64,000 nucleotides of DNA from JANXMY01 sp964251675 (GTDB lineage: Bacteria; Armatimonadota; Armatimonadia; Armatimonadales; Capsulimonadaceae): positions 1 to 64,000 of the forward strand of contig CAXUKS010000003.1 of assembly GCA_964251675.1 (NCBI GenBank), written 5' to 3'. Positions within the stretch are counted from its first letter, which is position 1; every line of letters starts with the position of its first letter. Below, in pieces: positions 35,015 to 43,486 of this stretch. The position numbers and the translations under genes were made by a program. The notes below the pieces were generated by a model. The model was not told where the DNA came from and made no database searches. It saw only the letters and a program-made list of their open reading frames with translations.

Positions 35015-36599
35015 CCCTGTAGGGGCAGGGCTTGCCCCTGCCCTCCTGCTCCTGGCCCTGTGCCTCTTCGCTCTGCCCGCCGCCCGTGCCGACACGCCGG
35101 ACAGCCTGTTTGCGGCAGGCAAGTTCGAACCCGCCCGCACAGGCTACACCGCCGCCGTGCTGGTCGCGCCCCGTGACCCGGCCCCGCGTGTCGGCCTTGT
35201 TCGCACTTTGCTCCGGCTGGACCAATGGGCCGAGGCTGTCACCGAGGCGCGAGCGGCAGCAGCCCAGTTTCCGCAGAACGCCGACCTGCACGGCCTGTTT
35301 GCGCTGGCACTGATTCGCGCTGGCTGGCAGCCGCCGTGCGTGGACGAAGCCAAAGCGGCGCTGGCTTTGGACGCGGGGAATTATTGGGGGCTGGTCGCTT
35401 CGGGGCGGCTGGCAGACTGGGACGACAAGCAGGATGTGGCCCGGATAGACTTCCGCAAAGCCGCCTCGGCACAGCCCGCCCTGCCCGACGCCTGGCTGGG
35501 TCTGATTGAAACGCTGGACGATGAGCAGGACGCCAAAGAGAAAGACAGCGCGACGGCGGTCTACCTGAAGCTCAGCACGCAGGGCTACCCCCATGACCGG
35601 GAACGAGAAGGGCTGCTGGACTTCCAAACTCATGCGGCGGCCTACGAAAAAGCATTCGGCAATGCCCCCCTATTTAGCCGTGCGGACGCTGGCAAATCCC
35701 CCGAGGCCGCAAAAGCGGCGACCATCACCGTGGAGTTTGTCGGCGATTATGCCGTGTTTCCAGTCACGCTGGATGGCAAGAAGTTTCGCCTGCTGTTTGA
35801 CACCGGCGGCGGCAGCGGGGTAACGCTTGCCAAAAACCCAGTGCGCCGTCTGGGGCTGACGCCAATCGCGCATTCGTACCTGCGCGGGGCCAGCGGGAAG
35901 GATGCCTCGGATGTCCTGCGGGCGGAGACGATGACGCTGGGCGGGCTGACGTTTCATTCCATTGTCATCCATACCTTGCGCGACACGCCCGCTGGCACGG
36001 ATGGCATTCTCAGCGGCAGCGTGCTGGATGACTCGGTGGTGACGCTGGATTATGCCACTGCGACTGCCACGCTGTCCTACGGGACAAGTGCCGCCGCCCC
36101 GCCGCCTCAGACGGGCAATGCCGTGGCCGCTGTCCCTTTTCGCATTTATCACGGCCACCTGTTTGCGCTGCTGGCCCTGAACACCGTTCCCACTTGGGCG
36201 ATGCTGGACACCGGCGACGAGCAGACCATTCTTTCCCTGCGCCTGGCGAAGACCCAGCTCAGTGCCGTTGCCAAAGACGACTCGCGCACCGGCACATTCC
36301 ACGGACGCAGTGGGGTCGGCAGCGACACGCGCACGGATTACATCTACTCGGCGGACGAATCCGACATCACCCTGGGCCAGTCGCCGCCGATTTCGATTGC
36401 CACGAAAACTATCGGCGTTTCCAATCTGGACCGCTACATCAGCCCGAATTTTGGTTTTGAGATTGGGATGCTCCTCGGTGTCTCCACCCTGACCAGCGCC
36501 CGGCGCGTGACGTTTGACTACCCGCGCCATGTGATGACGTTTGAGTACGTCATCCCGCCGCCGGAGCCGCCGCCCGCCGAAAAGAAGCAAAAAAAATGA
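34974..36599 (+). CDS. Secreted aspartyl protease with two DTG lobes and TPR-like region
   Basis: 541 residues. A signal peptide (residues 1-39) is followed by helical TPR-like repeats to about 210. Then come two retropepsin-like lobes: LLFDTGGGSGVTL near residue 280 and AMLDTGDEQTILS near 405. Two catalytic D-T-G motifs in one chain recall pepsin-like bilobal proteases or fused dimers. Residues 16-24 of the signal peptide (VGAGLAPAL) are encoded by a mobile palindrome. It overlaps the following gene by four bases. Confidence 0.8.
   Translation: MNHGLYSCASRLRNPVGAGLAPALLLLALCLFALPAARADTPDSLFAAGKFEPARTGYTAAVLVAPRDPAPRVGLVRTLLRLDQWAEAVTEARAAAAQFPQNADLHGLFALALIRAGWQPPCVDEAKAALALDAGNYWGLVASGRLADWDDKQDVARIDFRKAASAQPALPDAWLGLIETLDDEQDAKEKDSATAVYLKLSTQGYPHDREREGLLDFQTHAAAYEKAFGNAPLFSRADAGKSPEAAKAATITVEFVGDYAVFPVTLDGKKFRLLFDTGGGSGVTLAKNPVRRLGLTPIAHSYLRGASGKDASDVLRAETMTLGGLTFHSIVIHTLRDTPAGTDGILSGSVLDDSVVTLDYATATATLSYGTSAAAPPPQTGNAVAAVPFRIYHGHLFALLALNTVPTWAMLDTGDEQTILSLRLAKTQLSAVAKDDSRTGTFHGRSGVGSDTRTDYIYSADESDITLGQSPPISIATKTIGVSNLDRYISPNFGFEIGMLLGVSTLTSARRVTFDYPRHVMTFEYVIPPPEPPPAEKKQKK
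35019..35043. repeat. Palindrome inside a signal-peptide coding region
   Basis: GTAGGGGCAGGGCTTG then CCCCTGCCC. Same unit as at 26469 and 27265. Here it forms codons 16-24 of the protease gene and follows the stop of the DUF5335 gene by four bases. Confidence 0.8.
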
Positions 36600-37468
36600 C
36601 CCCGCTCGTGCAGTGCGTTCCCAATTTCAGTGAGGGCCGAGACCCGGCGGTGGCAGCCGCGATTGTGCAGGCCGTCCGGGACACCCCCGGCATCCGGCTG
36701 GCCGATTGGAGCGCGGACGCCGACCATAACCGCTTGGTGGTGACGTTCGTTGGCCCGCCCGCGCGGGTGCAGTCCGCCGCTCTCGCCGCCGCCGCCGCCG
36801 CCGTAAAGCACATTGACCTGAGTATTCATACGGGCGTTCACCCCCGCCTCGGCGCGATAGACGTCCTGCCGTTTGTGCCGCTTCGAGGCATCACGCTGGC
36901 CGACTGCGCGGTGCTGGCCGAAGAGACAGGCCGCACTTTGGCCGCCCGCCACGGCCTTCCCGTCTTCCTCTACGAAGCCGCCTCGCCCGAAGGCCGCACC
37001 CTGCCAGACGTCCGCAAACACGCCTTCACTGTATTCGCCCCCGACTATGGCCCCGCCGCCCCTCACCCCACGGCGGGCGCGGTCGTCGTCGGCGCACGCG
37101 GGCCACTGATTGCCTGCAACGTCAACCTTGCCACCCCGGACATCAGGGCTGCCCGCACTATTGCCCGCGAGCTGCGCGGCCTGCCGCTTCTGCCCGGCAT
37201 CCGTGCCCTGGGCCTGCCGCTGCCGTCGCGGGGGCTGACGCAGGTGTCCATGAATTTGACGCGCCCTGCCGAGACGCCCCTGCTGGCTGTCTTTGGCTGG
37301 GTTCAGGCGCGGGCGTTAGAACTAGGGACAGTGGCGGTGGAAAGCGAGCTGATTGGGGCCATGCCCGGCCCCTCGGCCTTCGGCGTCCTGGCCGACGCTC
37401 TGCAAATGCCGACCCTCAAACCAGGGCAGGTGCTGCTCGAGAATTGGCCGGGAGAGCCGCTTACCTAG
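36596..37468 (+). CDS. ftcD: Glutamate formiminotransferase
   Basis: 290 residues. Family landmarks are VQCVPNFSEGRDPAV at the N terminus, LADWSADADHNR, HPRLGAIDVLPFVPL, YEAASP, and VGARGPLIACNVNL. This transfers the formimino group of formiminoglutamate to folate in histidine breakdown. No hut genes lie beside it. The ATG overlaps the protease stop (ATGA), giving a coupled pair of unlike functions. It overlaps the next convergent gene by eight bases. Confidence 0.9.
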   Translation: MTPLVQCVPNFSEGRDPAVAAAIVQAVRDTPGIRLADWSADADHNRLVVTFVGPPARVQSAALAAAAAAVKHIDLSIHTGVHPRLGAIDVLPFVPLRGITLADCAVLAEETGRTLAARHGLPVFLYEAASPEGRTLPDVRKHAFTVFAPDYGPAAPHPTAGAVVVGARGPLIACNVNLATPDIRAARTIARELRGLPLLPGIRALGLPLPSRGLTQVSMNLTRPAETPLLAVFGWVQARALELGTVAVESELIGAMPGPSAFGVLADALQMPTLKPGQVLLENWPGEPLT

Positions 37469-38609
37469 TTGGCGGTGGAGGCCACACGCCTGCCGGGGCG
37501 GGATCTGCCGCCCGCAGGTCCGGCACAGACGCCGGGGGTCTCGTGATGCCGAACGCGACGCGGCTCGGCTTCGACCACAGGCGCACCACCACGGCCAGAA
37601 GCAGCAGCCCGGCAAGATGCACCGGCACGGAGAAAGGGCGCAGGAACGGCAGATGATGCGCCAGCCGCAGCCCATCCGCCAGGAGGCCAGTCAGACTCGT
37701 CAGCGCCAGCAGGGAGCCGCCGAGCGTCACCGTCCACCAATACCCCCGCTTGAGCTGCGTCAGCCCCGCCAGCAGCCAGCAGCCTGTGAACGACAGCGAG
37801 GCCCAGACGACAAGTATTCCCCAGTGACGAGTATAAGCCGCAAGAGCCACGGCGTTGCCCAGCAAAATCAGAAAGTACAGCCCCAGCAGCCGCACCGTTG
37901 TCATCACGTATGCCGGGGCCGGGTTGGTAGGGGTCGCCGCCCGGTACAGCCCCTTGAAATACTGCCGGAACGCCAGCAGGGCAGCGCCTTTGGGCGAGTA
38001 GCGCCACCATGCCCGGTCCGTATCCAGATACCCGGCATAGCCCAGCGTGACCAGCCGGTCCACGCGCCGCTGCCGGAAGGCACGGAGAGCCGCCAGCGGG
38101 TCCGGGCCGTCCATCAGTATCGCCGCAGAGGCGACGGCGGCAAGGCGTTTGCGGTGCGCGGCGAGCTGCCCCGCGAAGCCCAGCCCGGCGACCAGCGCGT
38201 CCTGTGCCATCCCGGCGAGGTCTGTTTCAGCCACATTTTGATGATCCACCGTCACCAGCGAGCGTCCCTCCTCCAGCAGGGTCGTCAGCGACGTGCTCTG
38301 CACGGCGATAGAGGCCATCGTCCCCGTGCCGACCACAGCCAGCACATCCCGCTCGGGAGCCAGGTAAAAGTCGTAGCGCACCTTGTACAGCTTCCCCGCA
38401 CCGTGGGCATATGCCCCCATCCACGTGAACCCGGCCTCCCCGGCAGCGGCGGCGACGGTATGCGCGTAGGAATTGGGAGGCGGGAAGAACTCGGGGGCTA
38501 ACGAGTCGGGGGACACATACGGCCACAGCATCCGCTTTTCCAGCGCGGCGACCAGCGTAATAAAAACGAGGCACAACGCCATGATGACGAGGATAAAAAG
38601 AAGACCCAC
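37461..38609 (-). CDS. Multispan membrane protein of unknown function
   Basis: 382 residues. One membrane span at the N terminus (LLFILVIMALCLVFITLVAAL), a soluble middle of ~200 residues (APERDVLAVVGTGTMASIAV), then four or five spans in the C-terminal half. The tail is Pro-rich. No family recognised. Convergent with ftcD. Confidence 0.7.
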   Translation of the reverse strand: MGLLFILVIMALCLVFITLVAALEKRMLWPYVSPDSLAPEFFPPPNSYAHTVAAAAGEAGFTWMGAYAHGAGKLYKVRYDFYLAPERDVLAVVGTGTMASIAVQSTSLTTLLEEGRSLVTVDHQNVAETDLAGMAQDALVAGLGFAGQLAAHRKRLAAVASAAILMDGPDPLAALRAFRQRRVDRLVTLGYAGYLDTDRAWWRYSPKGAALLAFRQYFKGLYRAATPTNPAPAYVMTTVRLLGLYFLILLGNAVALAAYTRHWGILVVWASLSFTGCWLLAGLTQLKRGYWWTVTLGGSLLALTSLTGLLADGLRLAHHLPFLRPFSVPVHLAGLLLLAVVVRLWSKPSRVAFGITRPPASVPDLRAADPAPAGVWPPPPTR

Positions 38610-38706
38610 TTTGTTCCTCCCGCGAATATCTTAACGGCACTGTCTGCTTGCTTGCGCCTACGGCATTATAGCAGACATTTGCGGGAAGTGCAAAGGGCAA
38701 AGAGCA

Positions 38707-39165
38707 TCAAAATTTAGGCGCGGTTCCCTGCATTCCCCGAAGCAGAGTGATCCGCCCCAGATGGTAGGGGTCGTGGATAAGATGATGGCAGATACGCTCC
38801 AGTCCGCTGCTGTCTGGGGCGGACAGCGTTTCTTCAATCTTCCTCGCCAGATCGTCCTGCGTTTTCTTGAGCGCGGCCACCGCCGCCTCCCACGCTTCTT
38901 GCGTCACTGCGGGCGGCGGCGCGAACTCTTGGGCCACAATCTCTTCCCCAGTAGGCGCGTCCTCCCCGGCCATGAGCCGCAGGGTGGCTTCGCGCCAGAA
39001 CGTCACATGAACCACTTCCTGCCAGATAGAGTGACAGGGGTAAGCACCGGGAACCCACGCCGCTTCTGCGGCAGTCAAACCCGCCAGGCTGTCCGGCCAG
39101 GAAGGAATCCAGTTGCCTTCCTGCCACATTTCCTGCCATCGTTCTAAAATTTGTGAGATGTCCAT
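38707..39165 (-). CDS. DinB-family protein
   Basis: 152 residues from ATG 39165 (MDISQILERW). The four-helix DinB fold supplies three histidines: one in IWQEVVHVTFWRE and two in HHLIHDPYHLGRI. These bind a divalent metal in thiol-dependent transferases and other DinB proteins. Function not known. A second DinB-like gene lies at 46631. Confidence 0.8.
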   Translation of the reverse strand: MDISQILERWQEMWQEGNWIPSWPDSLAGLTAAEAAWVPGAYPCHSIWQEVVHVTFWREATLRLMAGEDAPTGEEIVAQEFAPPPAVTQEAWEAAVAALKKTQDDLARKIEETLSAPDSSGLERICHHLIHDPYHLGRITLLRGMQGTAPKF

Positions 39166-39270
39166 ACTGCCACGTTCTCCATGCACTGCGCTTGTTCCTG
39201 CCCGAGCTAAATCGTCACGATCCTGACAAACTCCCGCGTCTAGAAAGTTGAAAGCACGGGTAATGAAAGA

Positions 39271-39298
39271 GGAGGCGCGGCTTGCGCCGCGCCCCCTT
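39271..39298 (-). terminator. Hairpin terminator-like structure
   Basis: GGCGCGGC TTGC GCCGCGCC stem about 20 bases past the 93-residue gene stop. On the minus strand it is followed by CTCTTTC, only a weak T run. Confidence 0.5.
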
Positions 39299-39315
39299 TG
39301 CAGTGTATAGGAGAA

Positions 39316-39597
39316 CTACTCTCTCAATTTGCGCCCGACCACATCCGTGATTTCCGCCGCCGCGTCCCGGCTTACGGCGTCTACTTCGCTGTTGTCAAAA
39401 TGGTCCAGAAAGGAACGCTTGTGCAGGTCCAGGCGCAGGCCATAGCGCGGCATCACACCGTTTTCTGTATAGGTGACCAGTGCAAACGGGCTGTTCCTGC
39501 CTTCTAGCATTTGTGCTTGCACAAACTCAATGGACGCAGATTTTGTTGCACGTTTCTTGACATGGCCTGTCAATTCAACTGTAAACACATCCGGCAT
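39316..39597 (-). CDS. Partner of the ART-like toxin, hypothetical
   Basis: 93 residues beginning MPDVFTVELTGHVKKR. It has an almost perfect ribosome-binding site (AAGGAGGT) before its ATG and lies 21 bp downstream of the ART-like gene, so it is the natural candidate for an antitoxin or immunity protein. The sequence (ALVTYTENGVMPRYGLRLD, SRDAAAEITDVVGRKL) matches nothing I recognise. Confidence 0.6.
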   Translation of the reverse strand: MPDVFTVELTGHVKKRATKSASIEFVQAQMLEGRNSPFALVTYTENGVMPRYGLRLDLHKRSFLDHFDNSEVDAVSRDAAAEITDVVGRKLRE

Positions 39598-39618
39598 GGG
39601 AACCTCCTTGAAATGGGA

Positions 39619-40190
39619 TTAGAAAACTGGTAGACACTGAACAACACAGGTGGCAGGAATCGTCCCAACTGCCAAAATCTCCGCATCACGCAATGCACGC
39701 ACGAGAGTAGTGAGTTCAAGACTCAGATTAGCAGGCCGGGCCACAGCGCCTGCCGGATGAGGGCGAACCTGACTTAAAAACTGCTGCTGTCCTGCCGGGT
39801 CCACAACACCAATCAAAAAGTCCGGGGAACCGTCATGCTGATACGGCATTCCGGTTGGCGGCGGTACATTTTGAGCAACTTCTTTGATCGGGTCGATCAA
39901 AACAAGCCCTAATGGCAAAGGGTCATCCAGCTCAACCTCATAGATATAAGCAGGGCTGCTCTGAGTGGCCTGAGCACGTCCATTGAGCGCATAAGATAGG
40001 GCCACCCCCCAAGAGCGTGTCAAAGAAACATAAGGGCTTGCAGTCGTTGTTACACGGCAATATGCTGCATCAGACGGTTGTGTGTCCGTGTCATTCCAGC
40101 AAGATGCGGTGCAAAACCCAGAAGTCGAGCATCGTTATTGTCAGGATGCCAGTAAGTCCCCAGTCCTGCCCCACGATAGAAAATTGGCAT
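39619..40190 (-). pseudogene. ART-like (ADP-ribosyltransferase-fold) toxin with one frameshift
   Basis: Two frames join near 40045. The first reads MPIFYRGAGLGTYWHPDN to TRTHNRLMQHIA; the second reads TTTASPYVSLTRSWGVALSY, then YIYEVELDDPLPLGLVLIDP, then SPDFLIGVVDP. 'YRG', 'SPYVSLT' and an 'E.E' pair recall the R-S-E residues of ADP-ribosyltransferase-fold toxins. Joined length would be ~190 residues. The two parts are otherwise intact, so this is a recent frameshift, a programmed shift, or a sequencing error. A strongly ribosome-bound small gene follows. Confidence 0.6.
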
Positions 40191-40266
40191 TCCATTACCC
40201 TTACTCTGAACTGAGAAGATGATAGCACAATCAAAACACTGTGTCAATTCAGAGGCCCAAATATAA

Positions 40267-40298
40267 AAAAGGGGCGCGGCGTAAGCCGCGCCCCCTTT
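40267..40298 (-). terminator. groEL terminator
   Basis: AAAGGGGGCGCGGC TTAC GCCGCGCCCCTTTT stem 15 bases past the groEL stop on the minus strand, followed by a T run. Confidence 0.85.
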
Positions 40299-40312
40299 CT
40301 TTGAGTGACTGT

Positions 40313-41932
40313 TTAGTAGTCGTCGTCGTGGTCGTGTCCGCCGCCTGCGGGGCGGGATTTTTCCTTCTTCTCGACAATCAGCGAGTTGGTGGACAAAATC
40401 ATCCCGGCGATGGAAGACGCATTCTGCAGGGCGGAGCGGGTGACTTTCACCGGGTCTACGATGCCTGCGGCCACAAGATCCACGTACTCTTCGGTCAGGG
40501 CGTTCAGACCGTGTCCGGCGGGCAGGGTCTTGACCTTCTGCACGACGACGGAGCCTTCCAGCCCGGCGTTGTGCGCGATCTGGCGCAACGGCTCTTCGAG
40601 GGCGCGGCGCACGATATTCGCGCCGACCTTCTCATCGCCTTCCAAGCCGAGGTTGTCCAGCACAGGGATCAACGACACGAGGGTCGCGCCGCCGCCTGCC
40701 ACGATGCCTTCTTCCACTGCCGCACGGGTGGCGGACAGGGCATCTTCGAAGCGGTGCTTCTTCTCTTTCAGGGCCGTCTCGGTGGCCGCGCCGACCTGAA
40801 TGACGGCGACGCCGCCCGCAAGCTTCGCCAGCCGCTCCTGCAGTTTCTCTTTGTCATAGGAGCTGTCCGTGTTCTCGATCTGGCGGCGAATCTGGTCGAT
40901 GCGCCCCTTGACGCCGTCTGCCGTGCCGCCGCCTTCGACCATCACCGTATTCTCTTTGGTGATGACGACCTTCTTAGCCGTGCCGAGGTCCGTGATCTCC
41001 ACGCCGTCCAGCTTAATGCCGAGGTCTTCGGTCAGGAACCGTCCGCCGGTCAGGATGGCAATGTCCTCCATCATGGCCTTGCGGCGGTCGCCGAAGCCGG
41101 GGGCCTTGACAGCGATGACGTTCAGAATGCCGCGCAGCTTGTTGACCACGAGTGTTGCCAGGGCTTCACCGTCCACGTCTTCCGCCACAATCAGCAGTGG
41201 GCGGCGGGACTGGGAGATTTTCTCCAGCAGAGGGATGAGGTCCTGGGCCGACGAGATTTTCTTCTCATGCAGCAAGATCAGCGGATTTTCCAGCGTGGCT
41301 TCCTGCCGCTCCTGGTCGGTCACAAAATACGGGGAGATGAAGCCCTTATCGAACTGCAAGCCTTCCACGACTTCCAAAGTCGTGTCCGTGCCCTTGCTCT
41401 CTTCGACAGTGATGACGCCATCTTTGCCGACTTTGTCCAGGGCTTCGGCAATCAGATTGCCGATCTCGGTGTCATTGCCCGAAATGGACGCCACCTGCGC
41501 GATGGAAGCCTTGTCGGTGATGTCGATTTTGCGCGACTTCAGCTCTTCAACCGCCTTCTCGACGGCGATCTCAATGCCGCGCCGCAGCGCGATGGGGTTG
41601 CCACCGGCGGCCACATAGCGCAGACCTTCGTTGACAATCGCCTGTGCCAGCACAGTGGCGGTCGTCGTACCGTCTCCGGCGACGTCATTGGTCTTGGAGG
41701 CCACTTCGCGGACAAGCTGGGCGCCCATGTTCTCGTAGGGGTCTTCCAGCTCGATTTCTTTGGCGACGGTGACGCCGTCTTTGGTGATGGTGGGGCTGCC
41801 CCACTTCTTATCTAAAACGACGTTGCGGCCCTTGGGTCCCAGGGTCACTTTGACGGCATTGGCGACGGCGTTTGCGCCCCGCTCGAGGGCGCGTCGGGCT
41901 TCCTCATCAAACAGCAATGTTTTGGCTGCCAT
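40313..41932 (-). CDS. groL: Chaperonin GroEL
   Basis: 539 residues. Full-length Hsp60 with LGPKGRNVVLDK, the ATP-binding GDGTTTATVLAQ near residue 86 and the catalytic-aspartate region. It forms the double-ring folding chamber with GroES. The C terminus ends GGGHDHDDDY, acidic and His-containing, rather than the more common GGM repeat. It lies second in a groESL operon. Confidence 0.96.
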   Translation of the reverse strand: MAAKTLLFDEEARRALERGANAVANAVKVTLGPKGRNVVLDKKWGSPTITKDGVTVAKEIELEDPYENMGAQLVREVASKTNDVAGDGTTTATVLAQAIVNEGLRYVAAGGNPIALRRGIEIAVEKAVEELKSRKIDITDKASIAQVASISGNDTEIGNLIAEALDKVGKDGVITVEESKGTDTTLEVVEGLQFDKGFISPYFVTDQERQEATLENPLILLHEKKISSAQDLIPLLEKISQSRRPLLIVAEDVDGEALATLVVNKLRGILNVIAVKAPGFGDRRKAMMEDIAILTGGRFLTEDLGIKLDGVEITDLGTAKKVVITKENTVMVEGGGTADGVKGRIDQIRRQIENTDSSYDKEKLQERLAKLAGGVAVIQVGAATETALKEKKHRFEDALSATRAAVEEGIVAGGGATLVSLIPVLDNLGLEGDEKVGANIVRRALEEPLRQIAHNAGLEGSVVVQKVKTLPAGHGLNALTEEYVDLVAAGIVDPVKVTRSALQNASSIAGMILSTNSLIVEKKEKSRPAGGGHDHDDDY

Positions 41933-41958
41933 TGGTTCGTGTTCTCCTTGTGAAAGTG

Positions 41959-42088
41959 ACGAGGAGTTGAAAACTCCTCGCTAGGTTAGGCGTCCTGCGG
42001 ACGAAGGAGAAGAAAAGAGCCTGCCTTTGCTGGCATTCTCTTCCACCCGGAGGGTGCTTCTCCTAGCGAGGAGTTTTTAACTCCTCGT
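41959..42088. repeat. Inverted repeat between groES and groEL
   Basis: Left ACGAGGAGTTGAAAACTCC, TCGCTAGG; right CCTAGCGAGGAGTTTTTAAC, TCCTCGTT. Each arm is itself a hairpin (CGAGGAGTT..AACTCCTCG). It begins about 16 bases after the groES stop and could modulate groEL levels within the operon. Confidence 0.8.
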
Positions 42089-42103
42089 TCCTGCCATTGT
42101 AAA

Positions 42104-42397
42104 TTAGGCTTGGACGGCGTAAATCTGGTCTTCGTCCAAAATCATGTATTCCTGGCCGTCGAGCTTCAGCTCCGTGCCGCCATACTTGGAATAGATGACC
42201 TTGTCGCCCACGGTCACGGACACCGCCGCACGAGTTCCATCTTCCAGAACGCGGCCCGGTCCGGTGGCGACGACTTCGCCGCCCTGGGGCTTTTGCTTGG
42301 CCGAATCGGGGATATAGATGCCGCCGCTGGTCTGCGACTCGGCCTCGCTGGGCTTGACCAGCACTTTGTCGGACAGGGGCCGGAAATTAATTGCCAT
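42104..42397 (-). CDS. groS: Co-chaperonin GroES
   Basis: 97 residues. Typical GroES: FRPLSDKVLVKPSEAESQT, the mobile loop GGIYIPDSAKQKPQGGEVVA, and GDKVIYSKYGGTELKLDG. First gene of the operon, with a CIRCE element 46 bases upstream. Confidence 0.96.
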   Translation of the reverse strand: MAINFRPLSDKVLVKPSEAESQTSGGIYIPDSAKQKPQGGEVVATGPGRVLEDGTRAAVSVTVGDKVIYSKYGGTELKLDGQEYMILDEDQIYAVQA

Positions 42398-42442
42398 GGT
42401 GTGATTGCCTCCTCATTAAAGCATTTGTGTATGCTGACAAAA

Positions 42443-42469
42443 TTGGCACTCGGACGTACCGAGTGCTAA
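42443..42469 (-). promoter_or_regulatory. CIRCE element (HrcA operator)
   Basis: TTGGCACTC-N9-GAGTGCTAA, one mismatch from the CIRCE consensus TTAGCACTC-N9-GAGTGCTAA, in the groES upstream region. Indicates heat-shock repression by HrcA; hrcA itself is not in the window. Confidence 0.93.
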
Positions 42470-42561
42470 AACCATACTCATTCTACTCATTTCGGCAGGA
42501 AATGTCAAGCGGCGGGCGGGCCGGGACAAACAAAAACAGGCTCCCTCAAAAGCGAGGGAGC

Positions 42562-42897
42562 CTATTGCCCGGAATGATGAATTGGAAACACGGCCACGAG
42601 AATGGCCTCTTCTTCCAATGCCTCTGCCGCCCATTCACGCAGCACATCCGCGAAGTCAGACAGCAATGAAAAATTCTCCGCAAACGAATAGAACGTGTCC
42701 GTGTAGATTAGACTGATGGGGTCCGGGATGACGCTTCCCGATTGAGACAAATAGTATCCTCTTAGTCCTGTTTGTACGGTGCAGCCCCCAAATCTGTGGG
42801 TGAACACCGTCCGCAAAGTCTCCAAAAGGTCTTGATACGCTCTGTCTGGTAAGTCCGGCACATAGACCTCAACCCTTGCTTTTTCGGATAGAGGCAA
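42562..42897 (-). CDS. Second gene of a TA-like pair
   Basis: 111 residues, likely from the TTG at 42897, which has GGAAGAG at the right distance. The sequence (DLPDRAYQDLLETLRTVF, PISLIYTDTFYSF, ILVAVFPIHHSG) suggests a compact alpha/beta protein. No family recognised. It overlaps its upstream partner by 29 bp. The size pattern (75 + 111 residues, overlapping) resembles toxin/antitoxin pairs. Confidence 0.5.
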   Translation of the reverse strand: MPLSEKARVEVYVPDLPDRAYQDLLETLRTVFTHRFGGCTVQTGLRGYYLSQSGSVIPDPISLIYTDTFYSFAENFSLLSDFADVLREWAAEALEEEAILVAVFPIHHSGQ

Positions 42898-43096
42898 TGA
42901 ACTCTTCCTTTCCGTTTTCGATAAAATCTTTTGTTCGCCGGATCGACTCTTCCGCCGTCAATACGGCACGCTTGGGGCGCTGACTCATCCATTCGGTTTG
43001 CAGGGGCGCTGCGGCCAAATCTGCCAGCTCTTTGGCGTCGCTCGCGGCGAACTCGTCGGTGTCTAGCGTGTCGGTCCCTCGCTCGATGGTTTCCAT
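42869..43096 (-). CDS. First gene of a TA-like pair, acidic
   Basis: 75 residues beginning METIERGTDTLDTDEFAASD. Acidic N-terminal half and a charged helical C-terminal half (AEESIRRTKDFIENGKEEF). Could be an antitoxin-like protein for the following gene. No DNA-binding motif is evident. Divergent from another small TA locus ~160 bp away. Confidence 0.5.
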   Translation of the reverse strand: METIERGTDTLDTDEFAASDAKELADLAAAPLQTEWMSQRPKRAVLTAEESIRRTKDFIENGKEEFIASIRKSKG

Positions 43097-43214
43097 GAGT
43101 ATTCTCCTCTCCTCGAATGTCACTATTCTACCACATTTCGCGCCGCAGGATTTGGGGCGGCGTTTCTATGTTTTGCTTTCAGCTACAATGAGGCGACTGG
43201 AAGAATCTTCAGAC

Positions 43215-43228
43215 TTATGCTAAACTAT
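43215..43228 (+). promoter_or_regulatory. -10 region TTATGCTAAACTAT
   Basis: This exact 14-base string also lies before hisC at 56289, and TATGCTAA precedes tnpB at 45232. It contains a TATGCT hexamer about 35 bases before the antitoxin ATG. Confidence 0.45.
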
Positions 43229-43255
43229 ATATGTCAGCAAAAGGGAGATGTCAAG

Positions 43256-43483
43256 ATGGCAGTATTAGAGAAAGACGCAAAGTTATTTCATTCGCCGAAC
43301 GGGGCAAACGCTTATCCCACCGAGGAAGCGCAGGCCGTAGAAACCAACCTAGTGGATGCTGATGCCCAGGATGACGCCTTTTGGGACCAAGAATTTGCCG
43401 ACTCGCAGGACACCCTCAGCCGTCTGGCGGCACAGTCTCGCGCCCACCGGGAAGCGGGGCGCACGAAAAGGATCAACGGGTAA
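43256..43483 (+). CDS. Antitoxin of RelE-like locus
   Basis: 75 residues from ATG 43256 with GGGAGA upstream. Acidic (LVDADAQDDAFWDQEFADSQD) with a basic end (REAGRTKRING). It lies three bases before a RelE-like toxin gene, the usual antitoxin-first order. Family not recognised from sequence alone; the call rests on context. Confidence 0.55.
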   Translation: MAVLEKDAKLFHSPNGANAYPTEEAQAVETNLVDADAQDDAFWDQEFADSQDTLSRLAAQSRAHREAGRTKRING

Positions 43484-43486
43484 TCG

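Noticed and set aside
40241..41815. 524-codon plus-strand frame opposite groEL
   Set aside because: Antisense shadow of GroEL; no independent start signal or family motif.
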